DNA of 64,000 bases from Burkholderiaceae bacterium (GTDB taxonomy: Bacteria > Pseudomonadota > Gammaproteobacteria > Burkholderiales > Burkholderiaceae_C), in contig CAJYPV010000028.1 of NCBI GenBank assembly GCA_913776825.1, positions 62,001 to 126,000 on the forward strand, read 5' to 3'. The notes under the pieces are model-generated. The model saw nothing but the letters and a program-made list of their open reading frames with translations. It ran no database searches and had not been told where the DNA came from. This document shows, piece after piece, positions 52,871 through 60,852 of the stretch. The translations under genes and the position numbers were made by a program. Each line of letters begins with the position of its first letter. The first letter of the stretch is position 1.

Positions 52871-53377
52871 ATGAAGCTGCTTATTCAGATATCGCTCGTC
52901 CTGGCAATGATTGGCGTGACGGGGTGTATGTCTCAAAAACCAAGCCAAGACATGCAGACTGAAGCAGGGCGGAGCGGAGCGGCCAATTGGCTCGAACGGC
53001 AATTCGCCGATTTGCATCGCTGCACCCCCAGCAGTCTCTATTTTGATCCTGAGACCAAGGCGTCGAATGACAGGTTTCTCGAACGGATAGGTTATCAAGC
53101 CAAACTTGTGAATGACACCTTTGCAAAGTTTGACATCGCGGACGATTTTTATGGCGTGCGGGCCGTCCAATTGGCGATTCCATCCGGGACCAATTCGATT
53201 TATGAAATCCGCGTCAACGCCAACGCGAGTCGTCTGGCGGACGCGATTCAAAAAAGAACCGGCACACGCCTGGACATCTATCGATCGACCTTCAAGGCGA
53301 CGTCCGCTGTGGCCTACATCATTCCTGACGGAGACGATGGGGCCCGCTTCGTGTGTGCCACCTTCGTTGGGGAGTAG
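52871..53377 (+). CDS. Putative lipoprotein in a lower-GC patch
   Basis: The 168-residue protein starts at ATG 52871 (MKLLIQISLVLAMIGVTGC), a clean lipoprotein signal with Cys19. The rest is polar, with CTPSSLYFDPETKASNDRF, NSIYEIRVNANASRL and a second Cys pair member in GARFVCATFVGE. Its codons are noticeably richer in A and T than those of its neighbours, suggesting recent gain. No family was recognised. Confidence 0.72.
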   Translation: MKLLIQISLVLAMIGVTGCMSQKPSQDMQTEAGRSGAANWLERQFADLHRCTPSSLYFDPETKASNDRFLERIGYQAKLVNDTFAKFDIADDFYGVRAVQLAIPSGTNSIYEIRVNANASRLADAIQKRTGTRLDIYRSTFKATSAVAYIIPDGDDGARFVCATFVGE

Positions 53378-53431
53378 GACTGGGGTTGGGCGACGCGCCG
53401 CGATTGCCCGCTCCCCCACCCGGGTCTTTCA

Positions 53432-53454
53432 CATGCAACTACGATAGTTGCATG
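53432..53454. promoter_or_regulatory. Rrf2 operator overlapping its own start codon
   Basis: CATGCAACTA (53432-53441) and TAGTTGCATG (53445-53454) form a perfect 10-base inverted repeat around CGA. The ATG of the downstream Rrf2 gene (53452-53454) is part of the right arm. Rrf2 repressors commonly bind dyads of this size at their own promoter. Confidence 0.8.
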
Positions 53455-53934
53455 AAACAGAACAGCCAGCTCTCCGATGTCCTGCACATCCTGCTGCACC
53501 TGGCGCAGGCCGACGGGCCGATCACGTCGGAAGTCCTGTCCGCTGCGATCCAGACTCATCCGGTCGCGCTGCGCCGGTTGATGGGCGGCCTGCGGGAGGC
53601 CGGCTTCGTGCTCTCGGAGAAGGGCCATGGCGGCGGCTGGGTGATGGGCGCCTCCATGGACACCATCACGCTGCGGGACGTCCACAGCGCGCTCGGCGCG
53701 CCCGCGCTGGTGTCGCTCGGCTTTCGGGAAGACCACCCCCATTGCCTGGTGTCGCAAGTGGTCAACGACTCGCTGCGGACCTCGATGGCGCAAGCCGAAG
53801 CGCTGCTGCTGGAGCGCCTGGGCGACATCACGCTGGCCGCGCTCGCCGAGGAATTCAGCCAGCGTCTCAGGCACCTGGGACCGCATCAGCCGCCCCGTCC
53901 CCATCGTCTGGAAGACCACCATGAGCCACTCTGA
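53452..53934 (+). CDS. Rrf2-family transcriptional regulator
   Basis: The 160-residue protein has an N-terminal winged HTH (QLSDVLHILLHLAQADGPITSEVLSAAIQTHPVALRRLMGGLREAGFVLSEKGHGGGWVMG) and the Rrf2 wing. The three-cysteine Fe-S cluster of IscR/NsrR-type members is not seen; one cysteine remains in HPHCLVSQVV. It therefore resembles the cysteine-poor YwnA-like group. It overlaps the flavoprotein gene by 14 bases and likely controls it. Confidence 0.9.
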   Translation: MKQNSQLSDVLHILLHLAQADGPITSEVLSAAIQTHPVALRRLMGGLREAGFVLSEKGHGGGWVMGASMDTITLRDVHSALGAPALVSLGFREDHPHCLVSQVVNDSLRTSMAQAEALLLERLGDITLAALAEEFSQRLRHLGPHQPPRPHRLEDHHEPL

Positions 53935-54817
53935 ATTCGTCGTCATTGGCGCGAGCTATGCCGGCCTGTCCGCCGCGCTGCAACTGGCCCGCGCGCGTCG
54001 CCAGGTGACGGTGGTCGATGCCGGCCAGCGCCGCAACCGTTTCGTCGATCAAGCCGACGGCCACTCCCACGGCTTCCTGTCGCGCGACGGCATGGCCCCC
54101 GGCGAAATCGCCCGGCTCGCGCGCGAGCAGCTGATGCGCTATGCCACCGTGCAATGGTGGGACGGTCTGGCGGAAGACGCGCATCGAACGGACGACGGCC
54201 GGTTCGTGTTCCGCGTCGGCGATCGCGAACTCACCGCCTCGCGTGTCGTGCTGGCGACCGGCGTTCGCGATGAACTGCCGCCCGTGCCCGGCCTCGCCGA
54301 GCGCTGGGGCCGCAGCGTGTTCCATTGCCCGTATTGCCACGGCTATGAATTGGATGCCGGCGCCATCGGCATCATCGCGGCCTCGGAACTGGCTCGACAC
54401 CATGCGCTGATGCTGCCGGACTGGGGCTCGCCCACGTTGTTCCTCAATGGCGCTTATCAGCCGACGGATGACGACCTCGACGCCTTCGCCCGCCGTGGCA
54501 CCCGCGTGGAGCCGGTGCCCATCGAGCGCATCGATGGCGAGGCCGACGTGGTGCTGGTGGATGGGCGCGTGCTGCCGATGCAAGGCCTGTTCACCCAGCC
54601 CCGCACGCACCTGGCCAGTCCCATCGCGACCCAGCTCGGCTGCGCGCTGACCGATGGCCCGATGGGCGCCTTCATCCAGGTGGACGCGATGCAGCAGACC
54701 TCGGTGCCGAATGTGTTCGCTTGCGGCGACGCGGCGCGAGCCGCCGGCAACGTGGCCCTGGCCGTGGCGGACGGCGCGATGGCGGGTGTGTCGGCGCACC
54801 GCTCCACCCTGATGTGA
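53921..54817 (+). CDS. Thioredoxin reductase-like flavoprotein
   Basis: The 298-residue FAD/NADPH oxidoreductase has FVVIGASYAGLSAALQLARA, LATGVRDELPPVPGL, the redox-active pair CPYCHGYELD, and the C-terminal FAD motif NVFACGDAARAAGNVALAVADG. The NADP-binding GxGxxA signature is weak (IGIIAASELARHHALML). It is in an operon with an Rrf2 regulator, so it probably acts under oxidative or thiol stress. Partner thioredoxin not visible. Confidence 0.88.
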   Translation: MSHSEFVVIGASYAGLSAALQLARARRQVTVVDAGQRRNRFVDQADGHSHGFLSRDGMAPGEIARLAREQLMRYATVQWWDGLAEDAHRTDDGRFVFRVGDRELTASRVVLATGVRDELPPVPGLAERWGRSVFHCPYCHGYELDAGAIGIIAASELARHHALMLPDWGSPTLFLNGAYQPTDDDLDAFARRGTRVEPVPIERIDGEADVVLVDGRVLPMQGLFTQPRTHLASPIATQLGCALTDGPMGAFIQVDAMQQTSVPNVFACGDAARAAGNVALAVADGAMAGVSAHRSTLM

Positions 54818-54887
54818 GGTCGCGCTGGCGGCGCCGCTTCATCCGCCGCGATGAGGCAGCGCCTGCGTCATCCGACCACCCACCGTC

Positions 54888-54901
54888 ATATCCTGCGATA
54901 T
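54888..54901. promoter_or_regulatory. Candidate ModE site before modA
   Basis: ATATC (54888-54892) and GATAT (54897-54901) are an exact inverted repeat round CTGC, about 50 bases before the modA start. It has the A/T-rich symmetrical look of ModE targets, but the arms are shorter than the Escherichia coli consensus. Confidence 0.45.
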
Positions 54902-54951
54902 ATTGCGCCACCGTCGCCGTGTGCGACTCAGCCGCTTTCGCCGGGGAAGTC

Positions 54952-55731
54952 ATGCCGATCCAACGCCCGTTGTCCTGGAGCCGTCGTCTTGGTCTGATGG
55001 CCGCCGTCGGGCTGTCGCTGGGGTGGATGGCGGCGGCGCAAGCGGCGGAAGTGACGGTCTCCGCGGCAGCCAGCCTGACGAATGCGTTCCGCGAGTTGGC
55101 GCCGGCCTTCGAGGCCGCCCATCCCGGCACGCGCTTGCAGTTCAACTTCGCGGCATCGGATGCGCTGCTGGCCCAGATCAGCAAAGGCGCGCCGGTGGAT
55201 GTGTTCGCCTCGGCCGACCAGGACACCATGGACCGCGCCCAGCAGCAGAAGCTGCTCATCGACGGCACGCGCGTGAACTTCGTCCGCAACGCGTTGGTGG
55301 TGATCACGCCCGTCGATGGCGGTCAGGCGATGACGCAGCTGTCGGATTTGCAGCAAGCGCGCGTCAAGCGTGTGGCGCTCGGCAAGCCGGAGGGTGTGCC
55401 GGCCGGACGCTATGCGAGGAGCGCGCTGGAAGCCGCGCGTCTGTGGACGGTGGTCGAGCCCAAGGCGGTCTATGCACAGAATGTGCGCCAGGCCCTGGAC
55501 TATGTCGCCCGTGGCGAGGTCGATGCCGGCTTCGTCTACGCGACCGATGCGCTGGTGATGCGCGACAAGGTGCGCGTCCTCTTCACCGTGCCCACGGACA
55601 CGCCCATCACCTACCCGATGGCCGCCGTCACCGGCGGCCCGAACGCGGCCGGCGCGAGGCAATTCATCGAGTTCGTGCGCTCACCTGCCGCGCAGGCGGT
55701 GCTCGCTCGTCATGGCTTTGCCAAGCCGTGA
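54952..55731 (+). CDS. modA: Molybdate ABC transporter substrate-binding protein
   Basis: The 259-residue protein has a signal peptide ending GWMAAAQAAEVTV and the ModA signature VSAAASLTNAFRELAPAFEAAHPG, FNFAASDALLAQISKGAPVDVFASAD and PEGVPAGRYARSAL. It binds molybdate (or tungstate) in the periplasm. The start at ATG 54952 is chosen because it precedes the signal peptide directly. Confidence 0.95.
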   Translation: MPIQRPLSWSRRLGLMAAVGLSLGWMAAAQAAEVTVSAAASLTNAFRELAPAFEAAHPGTRLQFNFAASDALLAQISKGAPVDVFASADQDTMDRAQQQKLLIDGTRVNFVRNALVVITPVDGGQAMTQLSDLQQARVKRVALGKPEGVPAGRYARSALEAARLWTVVEPKAVYAQNVRQALDYVARGEVDAGFVYATDALVMRDKVRVLFTVPTDTPITYPMAAVTGGPNAAGARQFIEFVRSPAAQAVLARHGFAKP

Positions 55732-55771
55732 GCGCGGCCGCTCGCTGCTGACGCGCAAGGCCTGACCCCGC

Positions 55772-56440
55772 ATGGAATCGGCCTGGATCGCGCTGGCGCT
55801 GTCGCTCAAAGTGGCGGGATGGGCCACGGCGCTCAACCTGGTGCTGGGCGTGGGCGCTGGTTTCGCGCTGGCGCGCTGGCGACTTCCCGGCCGTGAGCTG
55901 CTGGATGCGCTGCTGACCTTGCCCATGGTCTTGCCGCCTACGGTGCTCGGCTACTACCTGCTGGTGGTGATCGGCAAGCGCGGCTGGCTGGGCGCGTGGT
56001 TGTGGGAAAACCTGGGCATCAACCTGATCTTCACCTGGCAGGGCGCCGTGATCGCCGCGACGCTGGTCGCCTTTCCGCTGGTGATGAAGTCCGCGCGCGC
56101 GGCCTTTGAAGGCGTCGATCCCCAACTGGAACGGGCCGCGCGGGTGCTGGGCCTGGGCGAGTGGGCGCTGTTTTTCCGCGTCACCTTGCCGATGGCCTGG
56201 CGCGGCGTGCTGGCGGGCGTGCTGCTGGCGTTTGCCCGCGCCCTGGGCGAATTCGGCGCGACCTTGATGGTGGCCGGCAGCATCCCGGGCAAGACGCAGA
56301 CGCTGTCGGTGGCGGTCTATGAAGCGGTGCAGGCGGGCCAGGACGACACCGCGAATCTCCTGGTCCTGATCACCTCGGTGACCTGCGTCGTGGTGTTGCT
56401 GATCGCCGGACGACTGGGCGGTGCGAAGGTGCATCCATGA
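55772..56440 (+). CDS. modB: Molybdate ABC transporter permease
   Basis: The 222-residue permease has five or six membrane spans. It contains the ModB-typical LPMVLPPTVLGYYLLVVIGKRGWLG and the coupling loop RALGEFGATLMVAGSIPGKTQTLSVAVYEAVQAG. It overlaps modC as ATGA. Confidence 0.95.
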   Translation: MESAWIALALSLKVAGWATALNLVLGVGAGFALARWRLPGRELLDALLTLPMVLPPTVLGYYLLVVIGKRGWLGAWLWENLGINLIFTWQGAVIAATLVAFPLVMKSARAAFEGVDPQLERAARVLGLGEWALFFRVTLPMAWRGVLAGVLLAFARALGEFGATLMVAGSIPGKTQTLSVAVYEAVQAGQDDTANLLVLITSVTCVVVLLIAGRLGGAKVHP

Positions 56441-57120
56441 GCTTCGATGTCCGCATCCGCAAGCAGGTCAGCGGCGGCGATCGTCGGTTTTCGCTGTTGG
56501 TCGAATTCCAGACCGACGCCCGCCGAACCGTGATCTACGGGCCGTCCGGTGCCGGCAAGACGCTGACGCTGCAGGCCATCGCCGGTCTTCTCCAGCCGGA
56601 CGATGGCGTGATCTCGGTCGATGGCCAGCCGGTCTTCGACCGTGCTGCTGGCGTCGACGTCCCGGCGCGTGCGCGGCGCTTGGGTTATCTCTTTCAGGAC
56701 TACGCGCTGTTCCCTCGCCTGACGGTGAGACAGAACATCGCCTTCGGCCTGCAACGCGGCTGGTGGAATCCCACGCGACACGGCGGCGGCGAAGCCGTCG
56801 ATCGCTGGCTTCAGGCCTTCGAGCTGGGGCCGGTGGCTCACCAGCGGCCGCATCAGCTGTCCGGCGGCCAGCGGCAGCGCACGGCGCTCGCGCGCGCCTT
56901 GGTCAACGGTCCGCGCGCCTTGCTGCTGGATGAGCCGTTCTCTGCGCTGGACCCGGCGCTGCGCGGTCGAATGCGCGGCGAGCTGGAATCGTTGCTGGAC
57001 CGCATCGGCATTCCGATGCTGATGATCACGCATGACCCCGAGGATCTGGCGCGGTTTGGGGATCGGCGGATCTTGTTGGAGGACGGGGTGGTGCGGGCGG
57101 GGTTGAGCGCGGAGGGCTGA
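56437..57120 (+). CDS. modC: Molybdate ABC transporter ATP-binding protein, short form
   Basis: The 227-residue ATPase has Walker A YGPSGAGKTLTLQAIAG, Q-loop YLFQDYALFPRL, signature LSGGQRQRTALARAL, Walker B LLLDEPFSALD and H-loop ITHDPEDLARF. Typical ModC proteins are about 350 residues because of a C-terminal TOBE/Mop domain; here the protein ends right after the ATPase domain. Transport should still be possible, but feedback inhibition by molybdate through ModC may be lost. Confidence 0.93.
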   Translation: MSFDVRIRKQVSGGDRRFSLLVEFQTDARRTVIYGPSGAGKTLTLQAIAGLLQPDDGVISVDGQPVFDRAAGVDVPARARRLGYLFQDYALFPRLTVRQNIAFGLQRGWWNPTRHGGGEAVDRWLQAFELGPVAHQRPHQLSGGQRQRTALARALVNGPRALLLDEPFSALDPALRGRMRGELESLLDRIGIPMLMITHDPEDLARFGDRRILLEDGVVRAGLSAEG

Positions 57121-57246
57121 GTGAGGCCCGCGCTGACTGCGGCGTTGCTGCAGGCAATTGCCAGCGCCATCTGAACGAATCAGATCTGCATCCGTCGGCC
57201 TCTGAGCAGGCGGCGCAGCCACCTGAGTCATTTTTCAGGCAGACGC

Positions 57247-57273
57247 AAAAAAGCCCACCGACAGGTGGGCTTT
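57247..57273 (-). terminator. Terminator for the tRNA-Arg gene
   Basis: AAAGCCCACC (57250-57259) and GGTGGGCTTT (57264-57273) pair around GACA. On the minus strand the stem is followed by a run of T (complement of 57247-57252). The stem resembles the one at 15801-15819. Confidence 0.8.
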
Positions 57274-57348
57274 CCGTTCATCCCGCTCAAGGCCTTGGCG
57301 GGAGGGAGGACCAGCGGGTGATCACCACCCATCAAGGTCCGAAGATTC

Positions 57349-57423
57349 TGGTGCGACCGGCAAGAATCGAACTTGCGACTAAGCCTTCGGAGGGCCCAAT
57401 GATATCCACTTCACCACGGTCGC
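57349..57423 (-). tRNA. tRNA-Arg(CCG)
   Basis: The minus strand folds as a complete tRNA. The acceptor stem GCGACCG pairs with CGGTCGC, followed by ACCA encoded in the gene. The D stem is GTGA/TCAT and the anticodon stem GGGCC/GGCTT, with loop CTCCGAA and anticodon CCG reading CGG (Arg). The T stem GCAAG/CTTGC surrounds TTCGATT. The variable loop is short. CGG is a frequent arginine codon in this GC-rich sequence. Confidence 0.95.
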
Positions 57424-57695
57424 CGCGGCTCGCATTCTAACGTTGTTCTGCAGCGCGCCAGGAAAGCCTGGCCTGATGCGCGGATCCGGTGTCCGTAAAA
57501 CACATCGTCGGTGCGCGGAGGTCGCGTTCAAGAGGGTCGCTTCTTGACGAAAGCCCCAGGGTGGGGCGCAACCCCGCTGGCTATACTTTGCCGGTTTTGC
57601 GGTGGGAGCGGCTTACACAAGGGATTGGCTTCCCCACCACGCAGACTGTCGCGCTGTCTCCTTCGATCTCCCTGCCCGATTTCAACGAGGACTTC

Positions 57696-58289
57696 ATGAG
57701 CGGAACCCAGGACCACGATCACGCCCAGGACACGCATGCCGCCGCACAGACCCACGACGCGCATGAAGGGCCGATCAAGACGCCCAAGCAATTGGTCGTC
57801 GCGGTGTTCTTTGCCTTCGTCATTCCCATCGCCGTGCTGGTGCTGGCCGCCAACTTCGTGTCGAGCGACGTCAAACCCGCCGCCGGCAGCACCGGCCTGG
57901 AAGAACAAGCCACCGCCGCGCGCATCCAGCCGATCGGCGCGGTCAAGCTGACCGACGCCTCCGGCCCCGCCGTGCTGCGTACGGGCGAGCAGGTCTACCA
58001 GGGCCAGTGCGCGGCCTGCCATGCCACCGGCGCCGCCGGCGCGCCCAAGTTCGGCGATGCCGATGCCTGGGGCCCTCGCGTGAAGACCGGCCTGGATGCG
58101 CTGGTGCATTCCGCGCTGGCTGGCAAGAACGCGATGCCACCCCAGAGCGGCGGCGAGTTCTCCGACTTCGAAATCTCCCGCGCGGTCGTCTACATGGCCA
58201 ACCACGGCGGCGCGAAGTTCGACGAACCCAAACCGCCCGCAGCGGCCGCCTCGGGCGCCTCCGCGCCGGACGGCGCTGCATCGCAATAA
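57696..58289 (+). CDS. Membrane-anchored cytochrome c5-type protein
   Basis: The 197-residue protein starts at ATG 57696 (MSGTQDHDHAQDTHAA). A His/Asp-rich N-terminus is followed by one membrane helix (QLVVAVFFAFVIPIAVLVLAANF, about 35-57). A c-type cytochrome domain then shows the heme site CAACHATG and the Met ligand region GKNAMPPQSGGEFSD. The heme faces the periplasm. The Ala/Pro-rich tail is flexible. It probably carries electrons in respiration. An earlier in-frame GTG would add unrelated sequence. Confidence 0.9.
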   Translation: MSGTQDHDHAQDTHAAAQTHDAHEGPIKTPKQLVVAVFFAFVIPIAVLVLAANFVSSDVKPAAGSTGLEEQATAARIQPIGAVKLTDASGPAVLRTGEQVYQGQCAACHATGAAGAPKFGDADAWGPRVKTGLDALVHSALAGKNAMPPQSGGEFSDFEISRAVVYMANHGGAKFDEPKPPAAAASGASAPDGAASQ

Positions 58290-58363
58290 GCGCTCGCCGA
58301 TCAGTCCGGCGCCGCGCTGGGCAAGTCCTGACCCTCGGTCATCATCGACGGGTCGCGACGAAG

Positions 58364-58388
58364 AAAAGCCGACCTCGGGTCGGCTTTT
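58364..58388. terminator. Bidirectional terminator
   Basis: AAAAGCCGACC (58364-58374) and GGTCGGCTTTT (58378-58388) form an 11-base-pair stem around TCG, with A-tract and T-tract on both sides. It separates the convergent cytochrome gene and the gene at 58414. Confidence 0.9.
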
Positions 58389-58413
58389 TCACGTCTGGGG
58401 CGTCTGGGGCGTC

Positions 58414-58956
58414 CTAGGTCGAGGCGGTCGGCGCGCCGGCAGGCGGTTGCGGATCGAGCTGCACCCCGTGCGTCGCCAACAGCGCCGCATGGGTGGTGGA
58501 CTGCATCGTCCACTGGCCGGATTCGATCGCGTCCGAGGCTTGCGCCATGTCCTGGCTGTGCACCAGCCCCAGGCCCAGATCGGTCACCAGAAACAGGCGG
58601 TCGGCCTCGTCCAGCCAGACGCTGTCGACACGGGCTTCCTGCCCCGTGTGGCTGAGCACCCGCCCATCCGGCTGCAATCGCCACACCCAGGGTGCCGCTT
58701 CGAGCTGCACATAGACCCGCTGCGGCCCGTTCTGGAAGAACCAGGCGCCGTGGGCATCGCTGGCGTAATTGCGGGCGATGAAACCCAGCAGCTTGTCGTG
58801 GGTGATGCGGCTGCCCTTCACCTGCGGGAACGGGCCGGCGTGCTGGATGCGCTCGTCCCGCATGTACCAGTCGCCGCGCGCATCCAGCGCCAGCCAGCCG
58901 TAGCAGTGCGGCACATTCGGCCATTTCTTCAACGCGGCTTCGACGATGGGATCCAT
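58414..58956 (-). CDS. Conserved-type hypothetical protein, 180 residues
   Basis: The protein starts MDPIVEAALKKWPNVPHCYGWLALDARGDWYMRDER and contains GSRITHDKLLGFIARNYASDAHGAWFFQNGPQRVYVQLEAAPWVWRL. It resembles a family of uncharacterised betaproteobacterial proteins that I recall only as a domain of unknown function. No catalytic motif, signal peptide or membrane helix was seen. It is transcribed leftwards, downstream of the YheT-like gene's direction of transcription. Confidence 0.75.
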   Translation of the reverse strand: MDPIVEAALKKWPNVPHCYGWLALDARGDWYMRDERIQHAGPFPQVKGSRITHDKLLGFIARNYASDAHGAWFFQNGPQRVYVQLEAAPWVWRLQPDGRVLSHTGQEARVDSVWLDEADRLFLVTDLGLGLVHSQDMAQASDAIESGQWTMQSTTHAALLATHGVQLDPQPPAGAPTAST

Positions 58957-58991
58957 GCTTCGGCTTTCAATGCGCCCGATGAAGGACGCGA

Positions 58992-60038
58992 TCAGAGGGC
59001 CTGAGCCAACCAGTCGCTCACTCGCTGCGGCATGGTCCTCACATGACCCGGCGGGCGCCCGGACGGGAAGCCGACATGGCCGCCCTCACGCGGTTGCCAC
59101 AGGGTGACGAACGCGCCCACATGGCTCTTGGTCGGCAAGCTGTGTGCCGGCACGAACGGATCATTGCGGGCGTTGAGCACCAGCGCCGGCACGCGGATGC
59201 GCGCCAGATGGGGCTTGGCCGACGCCCGCAACCAGTAATCGTCGGTATCCCGGAAACCGTGCAGCGGCGCGGTGAACAGGTTGTCGAACTCATAGAGATC
59301 GCGCACCCGGCGCAGGCGTTCGCCATCGAAGAGCCCGGGATGCTGCTGCAGCTTGCGCAGCGCCTTGGGCATCATCGTGCGCAGGAACATGCGGGTGTAG
59401 ACCAGCCGGTTGAAGCCCTTGCCGATGGCATGGCCGGCGGCCGTCAGGTCCAGCGGCGAGCAGATCGAGCACACGGCGCGCACCGTGTCGCGTGCGGCGT
59501 CGCCCGCCTCCTGTGCCCAGCGCAGCAGCGCATTGCCGCCCAGCGAGACGCCCGCCGCCACGATCGGGCCGCGATGATGCGCCCGCAGCTGGGTCAGGAT
59601 CCAGCCGATCTCTTCATAGTCGCCGGAGTGATAGGCGCGCGGCGCCAGGTTGAGCTCACCCGAGCAGCCACGGAAATACGGCATCGCAAACGCCCAGCCG
59701 CGCTGCGCCGCGACCGCCGCAAAGGCCTGCACATACTGGCTGTCCAATCCGCCTTCCAGGCCGTGGAACAGGACCAGCATCGGGCGCTCGGCTGTCGGCG
59801 CCGCCGAAGCCGATGTCGATGTCGATGTCGATGTCGATTGGATCGGCGCGGCGCCGGTCGACGTGGCCGGCTCCGTGGGATCGATCAGGAATTCGACATC
59901 GATGAAGTCGCCATCCGGCGTGTCCCAGCGCACCCGACGGAACTGCGGCGCGGCGCCGGTGTAGCGCTTCGCGAAAAGCACCGGCCAGATGGTCTGGGCA
60001 TGGCCGCCCGGGAGCCAGGGAGGAGCCTGATACTGCAT
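58992..60038 (-). CDS. YheT-type alpha/beta hydrolase
   Basis: The 348-residue protein starts at ATG 60038 (MQYQAPPWLPGGHAQTIWP). The family marks are WLPGGHAQTIWP, VLFHGLEGGLDSQYVQ, YFRGCSGE, and the nucleophile Ser in AAGVSLGGNALLRW. The Asp is in NARNDPFVP and the His in EGGHVGFPSGRPPG. Members are predicted carboxylesterases. A short Ser/Thr repeat (residues about 68-76) is encoded by a hexamer repeat. Substrate unknown. Confidence 0.88.
   Translation of the reverse strand: MQYQAPPWLPGGHAQTIWPVLFAKRYTGAAPQFRRVRWDTPDGDFIDVEFLIDPTEPATSTGAAPIQSTSTSTSTSASAAPTAERPMLVLFHGLEGGLDSQYVQAFAAVAAQRGWAFAMPYFRGCSGELNLAPRAYHSGDYEEIGWILTQLRAHHRGPIVAAGVSLGGNALLRWAQEAGDAARDTVRAVCSICSPLDLTAAGHAIGKGFNRLVYTRMFLRTMMPKALRKLQQHPGLFDGERLRRVRDLYEFDNLFTAPLHGFRDTDDYWLRASAKPHLARIRVPALVLNARNDPFVPAHSLPTKSHVGAFVTLWQPREGGHVGFPSGRPPGHVRTMPQRVSDWLAQAL
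59811..59838. repeat. Hexanucleotide repeat in the YheT-like gene
   Basis: GATGTC is repeated four times in full (59812-59835), with a partial copy at each end. On the coding strand it encodes alternating Ser-Thr residues within an extra loop before the first catalytic segment. The unit is a multiple of three, so changes in number keep the frame. Confidence 0.85.
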
Positions 60039-60049
60039 CGGACCCGGGA

Positions 60050-60514
60050 TCAATGCAGCGTCGTCGGCGTGCCGGACGAGGAGAGCACCGAAGGCTCCTG
60101 CTTCACATCCTGCGAGGTGCCCGGGCTGGCATGGTGGGCGACCATGCGCCATCCCAGCGCGGTCTTCACGAAGACATTCGTGGCCACCACCCAGGCGCTC
60201 TGCACGCCGGCTTCGGTGACGATCTCCACCCGCTCCAGCACATGGTGGATGGCGGTGTCGCCGACCACCAGCCGGCGCTGGCATTCGGGATGAACCGGCA
60301 CCGCGCCGCGGGTGAAGATGCTTTCAAAACTGGCGCGGATCGCGGCCTGTCCGACCACGCGCGGGCCGCCGGGATGGACGCAGCAGACCTCGTCCTCATC
60401 GCCCCAGACGGCCATCAGCCGTTCCAGGTCGCCGGCTTGCAGGGCGTCGTAGAACTGCGCTTCGGTGTCCTCCGGAGAGGCCAGCAACAGAGCGGACTGA
60501 GCCTTGCGCACCAT
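60050..60514 (-). CDS. NTF2/SnoaL-like protein
   Basis: The 154-residue protein starts at ATG 60514 behind AGGGGA. The NTF2-like fold shows FYDALQAGDLERLMAVWGDEDEVCCVHPGG, AIRASFESIFTRG and NVFVKTALGWRMVAHHAS. This conserved CVHPGG/HHASP pattern occurs in a group of bacterial small proteins of unknown substrate. It is followed after 11 bases by the YheT-like gene on the same strand, so they may be co-transcribed. Confidence 0.83.
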   Translation of the reverse strand: MVRKAQSALLLASPEDTEAQFYDALQAGDLERLMAVWGDEDEVCCVHPGGPRVVGQAAIRASFESIFTRGAVPVHPECQRRLVVGDTAIHHVLERVEIVTEAGVQSAWVVATNVFVKTALGWRMVAHHASPGTSQDVKQEPSVLSSSGTPTTLH

Positions 60515-60583
60515 GGGGATCCCCTGCGATGTGATCGGTTGTGTGGCGTCAGCGGACGGCGAGCGGCCGCTGCAGGCGCCGGG

Positions 60584-60793
60584 TCAGTGACCGGCCGGCA
60601 GGGTTTCGCCGGCCTTGAGCTGGTAGACGGTGCCGCAGTAGGCGCACTGGCCCTGGCCGCCGTGGCTCAGGTCGATGAAGACGCGCGGATGGTTGCTCCA
60701 CAGCGGCATCTTCGGATTCGGGCAGAACACCACGCCGGGGCCTTGCAGGTCCTTGGCGGTGACTTCGACGATGGATTTCGGGTTGGTGCTCAT
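60584..60793 (-). CDS. zf-CHCC zinc-finger protein
   Basis: The 69-residue protein has VVFCPNPKMPLWSNHPRVFIDL and GQCAYCGTVYQL, giving one Cys, one His and a Cys-x2-Cys pair that bind zinc. It belongs to the zf-CHCC family that resembles the mitochondrial complex I subunit NDUFS6. In betaproteobacteria such genes follow ilvE, as here, where it lies 59 bases after ilvE on the same strand. Confidence 0.9.
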   Translation of the reverse strand: MSTNPKSIVEVTAKDLQGPGVVFCPNPKMPLWSNHPRVFIDLSHGGQGQCAYCGTVYQLKAGETLPAGH

Positions 60794-60852
60794 GATCGGA
60801 TTCTCGGGGCTGGCAGCGCAGTGGCTGGCGTGGAAAGTCGTGGGGCGCTGGC

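Noticed and set aside
60039..60284. N-terminal extension of the YheT-like protein up to 60284
   Set aside because: The extension overlaps the NTF2-like gene antiparallel in phase and has low-complexity sequence; the conserved start MQYQAPPWLPGGHAQT begins at 60038.
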